A DNA stretch of 6,101 nucleotides from Negativicoccus succinicivorans. GTDB lineage: Bacteria > Bacillota > Negativicutes > Veillonellales > Negativicoccaceae. The notes under the pieces were generated by a model, which did not search any database, had not been told where the DNA came from, and worked only from the letters and a program-made list of their open reading frames with translations. Of this stretch, positions 3,154 to 6,101 are shown in pieces. A program made the translations under genes and the position numbers. Every line of letters starts with the position of its first letter. Position 1 is the first letter of the stretch. The stretch lies in the NCBI RefSeq assembly GCF_018373335.1, contig NZ_JAHAHH010000075.1, forward strand, positions 1 through 6,101. Direction: 5' to 3'.

Positions 3154-6101
3154 ATGACACCTTTTGTACATCTGCATACGCATACGGAGTACAGTTTATT
3201 TGATGGAATCAGTCGCATCAAAGACCTGGTCGCTTATGTTAAAGAACTTGGCCAAGAGGCGCTGGCTATCACCGATCATGGCGTTATGTACGGTGCGGTT
3301 TATCTGTATAAGGAAGCGTTAAAGCAGGGGATCAAGCCAATCATCGGTTGCGAAGTGTATGTGACCGAACGTGAACTCGGCGCGCAGGATTTAGGCGGTA
3401 AAGAGAAGTTGCGCCACCTGATCTTGCTGGCGGAAACCAATGAGGGGTATCGCAATCTGTCAAAGCTCGATACGATCGCCAATACGGTCGGATATTGGCG
3501 CAAACCGCGTGTGAACCGTGAAGCCATCGCGCAATATGCCGACGGCTTGATTGCGCTGTCCGCCTGTATTAACGGCGAGTTGCCGCAAGCGTTGCTGGCC
3601 GGCGACGAAGCAAAGGCGCGGGAAATCATCGAATGGTACATTCAGACATTCGGTCGGGAAAATTATTTTATTGAATTACAGGATCACGGATTACCGGAGG
3701 AAAAAGCTGTACGTGAACCGTTGATCGCATTGGCACGTGAATACGGCGTCGGTCTGGTGGCGACTAATGATTTCCACTATATTCGACGGGAGGATGCCGG
3801 TGCTCAAAATGTGCGCTTGTGTATTTCTACCGGACAAACGTTAGATAATCAGACGTTTAAGTTTGCTAATAACGAGTACTATTGCAAGTCCGGCGATGAG
3901 ATGGCGGCGCTTTTTTCCGATGTTCCCGAAGCTCTCAGCAATACAGTGGCTATCGCGGAGCGTTGTCAAGTCGATTTTATATTCGGTGAGTATCACTTGC
4001 CCGCGTTTCAGGTGCCGGAAGGATTTACTGCGCAAACATATCTGCGCAAATTATGTGAGGAAGCACTTCCGAAGCGGTATGATGTCATCAGCAATGAAGT
4101 CAGAGAACGGTTGGAGTATGAGCTCGGAATTATTGAAAGCATGGGTTTCAGTGACTACTTTTTGATTGTCATGGACTTTATCGCTTATGCGCGATCGCAG
4201 GATATTGCGGTAGGGCCGGGGCGCGGCTCGGCAGCGGGCAGTATCGTCGCTTACTTATTGGGCATTACCAATCTTGATCCGTTGGCACACGGGCTGTTGT
4301 TTGAACGCTTTTTGAATCCGGAGCGTATCAGTATGCCGGATATTGATACCGATATCGGATATAAAGGCCGTGCGGATGTCATCGACTACTTGGCGCGCAA
4401 ATACGGCTCCGAGCATGTCGCACAAATCATCACGTTCGGCACGATGGCAGCCAAAGCAGTCGTACGTGATGTCGGGCGTGTCATGAATTTGCCCTACCCC
4501 GATGTGGATCGCATCGCCAAAATGATACCCGGCGGACCGGGTGTGACGCTTGCAGATACGTTGGAAAGCGTGAAGGAACTTCGGACCGCCTATGACAGTG
4601 AGCCGCAAATTCATCAGCTCATCGATTACGCGCTGGCATTGGAAGGATTAAGCCGTCATGCCGGCACGCACGCGGCGGGTATTGTGATCAGTAAAGATCC
4701 GGTCGCTGAACATGTGCCGTTGCAAAAGTCTGCAGATGATTATTTGCAGACGCAGTATGAAAAAGATACCGTGGAAGAGCTTGGCTTATTAAAGATGGAT
4801 CTCTTGGGCTTACGTAACTTGACTGTGATCCAGGAAACCGTTGAGTTGATCCGAAAAAATCGAGGCATCACCGTGGACGTGGATCATTTGCCCGAGACCG
4901 ATCCCGAAACCTGCGCGATGCTTTGCGAGGGGGATACCGTCGGCGTGTTTCAATCCGAATCGTCCGGCTTTACGGCGCTTTTAAAACAATTGCGACCGGA
5001 AGGGTTTGCCGATTTGATTCCGATGGTGGCACTGTATCGTCCGGGACCGCTCGGCAGCGGGATGGCGGAAGATTTTATTCGCCGTCGTCACGGCGATGCG
5101 CAGGTGGAATATCTGCATCCGTTATTGGAACCGATTTTAAAAGAAACATTCGGCGTTATCTTGTATCAAGAACAAGTGATGCAAATTTCGTCTGTCCTTG
5201 GCGGCTTTACTCTCGGTGAAGCGGACTTGCTGCGTCGTGCGATGGGCAAAAAGAAAGAAGACGTCTTGATGGCGCAACGCGATAAGTTTTTAGCGGGAGC
5301 GGAACAAAAAGGCATCCCTACCATGATCGCCAATCATGTTTTCGATCAGATGGTGTATTTTGCCGGTTACGGTTTTAATAAATCACACTCCGCCTGTTAT
5401 GGATTGATTGCCTGGCAAACCGCTTATTTGAAAGCGCATTATCGGCCGGAATTTATGGCGGCGATGATGTCGAGTTATAAAGAAAACAGTGATAAATTAA
5501 GCCATTATATTGCCGACTGCCGTCTGCACGGCATTCGTGTATTGGGGCCGGACATTAATCAAAGTGCGGTCGATTTTACGGTGGAAGAAGACGCAATTCG
5601 CTTCGGACTTTCCGCGGTCAAAAATGTAGGCGACGGCTTGGCGGAAGCGATCGTCAAAGCGCGCGAAAATATTTTGCAGGAAGAAAAGGCACAGGGCGAC
5701 ACACCGGTCGGTTTCCGGTCACTGATTGACTTGGCGGAGCATGTTGCGGTGAATAAGCGCGCTGCCGAATCCCTGGTTCGTGCCGGCGCTATGGATCATT
5801 TGGCAGATGCCGAAGGAATTCATCGTGCTCAAATTTATGAAGCAGTGCCGGATGCGATTCGAATCGGCACAACAGAGCGGGAAAATGCCAATTCATTGCA
5901 AACAGGATTGTTTGATGACATTCCGTTAGCCGTACCGACATTAACCTATCCCAATGTACCTGCCTGGAATCTTGCGACGCTCTTGGCCGGCGAAAAAGAA
6001 ACGCTCGGCTTTTACGTGAGCGGCCATCCTCTTTCTCCCTATGAAGAAATTTTACGCAAGGCAACGTCTATTTATGAATTGCGCGAAAACGGTGAGGCAT
6101 A
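3154..6101 (+). CDS. dnaE: DNA polymerase III subunit alpha (DnaE), C-terminal end beyond the window
   Basis: The replicative polymerase catalytic subunit; 982 full codons are present of roughly 1,150 expected. The frame is open to the end, where the last two bases (TA) leave the next codon undecided. The PHP domain (1-270) keeps what look like all nine metal ligands: H8, H10, D17, H42, E67, H88, C138, D206, H208. Such PHP domains can act as a 3'-5' proofreading nuclease. The polymerase core shows G-P-G-R-G-S-A-A-G-S (354-363), the aspartates D396, D398 and D400 in P-D-I-D-T-D-I, I-T-F-G-T-M-A-A-K-A (426-435), H-A-G-T-H-A-A-G (502-509) and the distal aspartate D549 (K-M-D-L-L-G-L). The fingers region has A-L-Y-R-P-G-P and F-N-K-S-H-S. 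A helix-hairpin-helix region follows (about 815-880), then the clamp-binding motif Q-T-G-L-F (916-920) and F-Y-V-S-G-H-P-L before the missing OB and tail domains. Oddity: I401 replaces the usual Phe. It is DnaE type, not PolC. Confidence 0.97.
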   Translation, partial: MTPFVHLHTHTEYSLFDGISRIKDLVAYVKELGQEALAITDHGVMYGAVYLYKEALKQGIKPIIGCEVYVTERELGAQDLGGKEKLRHLILLAETNEGYRNLSKLDTIANTVGYWRKPRVNREAIAQYADGLIALSACINGELPQALLAGDEAKAREIIEWYIQTFGRENYFIELQDHGLPEEKAVREPLIALAREYGVGLVATNDFHYIRREDAGAQNVRLCISTGQTLDNQTFKFANNEYYCKSGDEMAALFSDVPEALSNTVAIAERCQVDFIFGEYHLPAFQVPEGFTAQTYLRKLCEEALPKRYDVISNEVRERLEYELGIIESMGFSDYFLIVMDFIAYARSQDIAVGPGRGSAAGSIVAYLLGITNLDPLAHGLLFERFLNPERISMPDIDTDIGYKGRADVIDYLARKYGSEHVAQIITFGTMAAKAVVRDVGRVMNLPYPDVDRIAKMIPGGPGVTLADTLESVKELRTAYDSEPQIHQLIDYALALEGLSRHAGTHAAGIVISKDPVAEHVPLQKSADDYLQTQYEKDTVEELGLLKMDLLGLRNLTVIQETVELIRKNRGITVDVDHLPETDPETCAMLCEGDTVGVFQSESSGFTALLKQLRPEGFADLIPMVALYRPGPLGSGMAEDFIRRRHGDAQVEYLHPLLEPILKETFGVILYQEQVMQISSVLGGFTLGEADLLRRAMGKKKEDVLMAQRDKFLAGAEQKGIPTMIANHVFDQMVYFAGYGFNKSHSACYGLIAWQTAYLKAHYRPEFMAAMMSSYKENSDKLSHYIADCRLHGIRVLGPDINQSAVDFTVEEDAIRFGLSAVKNVGDGLAEAIVKARENILQEEKAQGDTPVGFRSLIDLAEHVAVNKRAAESLVRAGAMDHLADAEGIHRAQIYEAVPDAIRIGTTERENANSLQTGLFDDIPLAVPTLTYPNVPAWNLATLLAGEKETLGFYVSGHPLSPYEEILRKATSIYELRENGEA

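Noticed and set aside
2179..6064. Minus-strand and alternate-frame open frames within the kinase and dnaE genes
   Set aside because: No domains, no ribosome binding sites of note, and they lie entirely inside two confidently identified genes.

Overview
The window looks like a chromosomal stretch from a low-to-moderate GC bacterium of the Bacillota. A Negativicutes-type organism (the Veillonella, Megasphaera and Dialister group) is my best guess. It rests on a TGS/ThrRS-like nucleoside kinase directly upstream of a DnaE1-type polymerase, a stand-alone BioY, clear AGGAGG-type ribosome binding sites and roughly balanced base composition. The genus is not decidable from the sequence alone. I see no phage genes, insertion sequences, CRISPR arrays, tRNA or rRNA.

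Layout: two divergent transcription units share a control region of about 175 bp (1286-1459). Leftward (minus strand, 1285 to 1) is a tightly packed operon of three genes: a small hotdog-fold protein with a MaoC-like D-x-N-P-I-H motif, the biotin transporter subunit BioY (4-nt ATGA overlap), and the N-terminal 82 residues of a thiolase (start 1 nt after the bioY stop) that runs out of the window. Its promoter is near-consensus (TTGACT, 17 bp, TATAAT). An inverted repeat resembling the BirA biotin operator covers the -35 box. The unit is therefore probably repressed by biotin-loaded BirA. BioY imports biotin; the two acyl-thioester enzymes may serve pimelate or fatty-acid metabolism linked to biotin supply, but that is inference.

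Rightward (plus strand, 1460 to the end) are a 556-residue nucleoside kinase fused to TGS and ThrRS-second-domain-like modules, then, after 23 bp, the DNA polymerase III alpha subunit dnaE. The first 982 codons of dnaE are present and its 3' end lies outside. The two genes read as one operon from an extended -10 promoter near 1404-1412. DnaE has a complete set of PHP metal ligands, the three catalytic aspartates and an internal clamp-binding motif, with an unusual DI instead of DF at the catalytic aspartate motif.

Most of the window is ordinary core genome. The part most worth a second look is the putative biotin-regulated hotdog-BioY-thiolase operon, including a strong hairpin just inside the thiolase reading frame.
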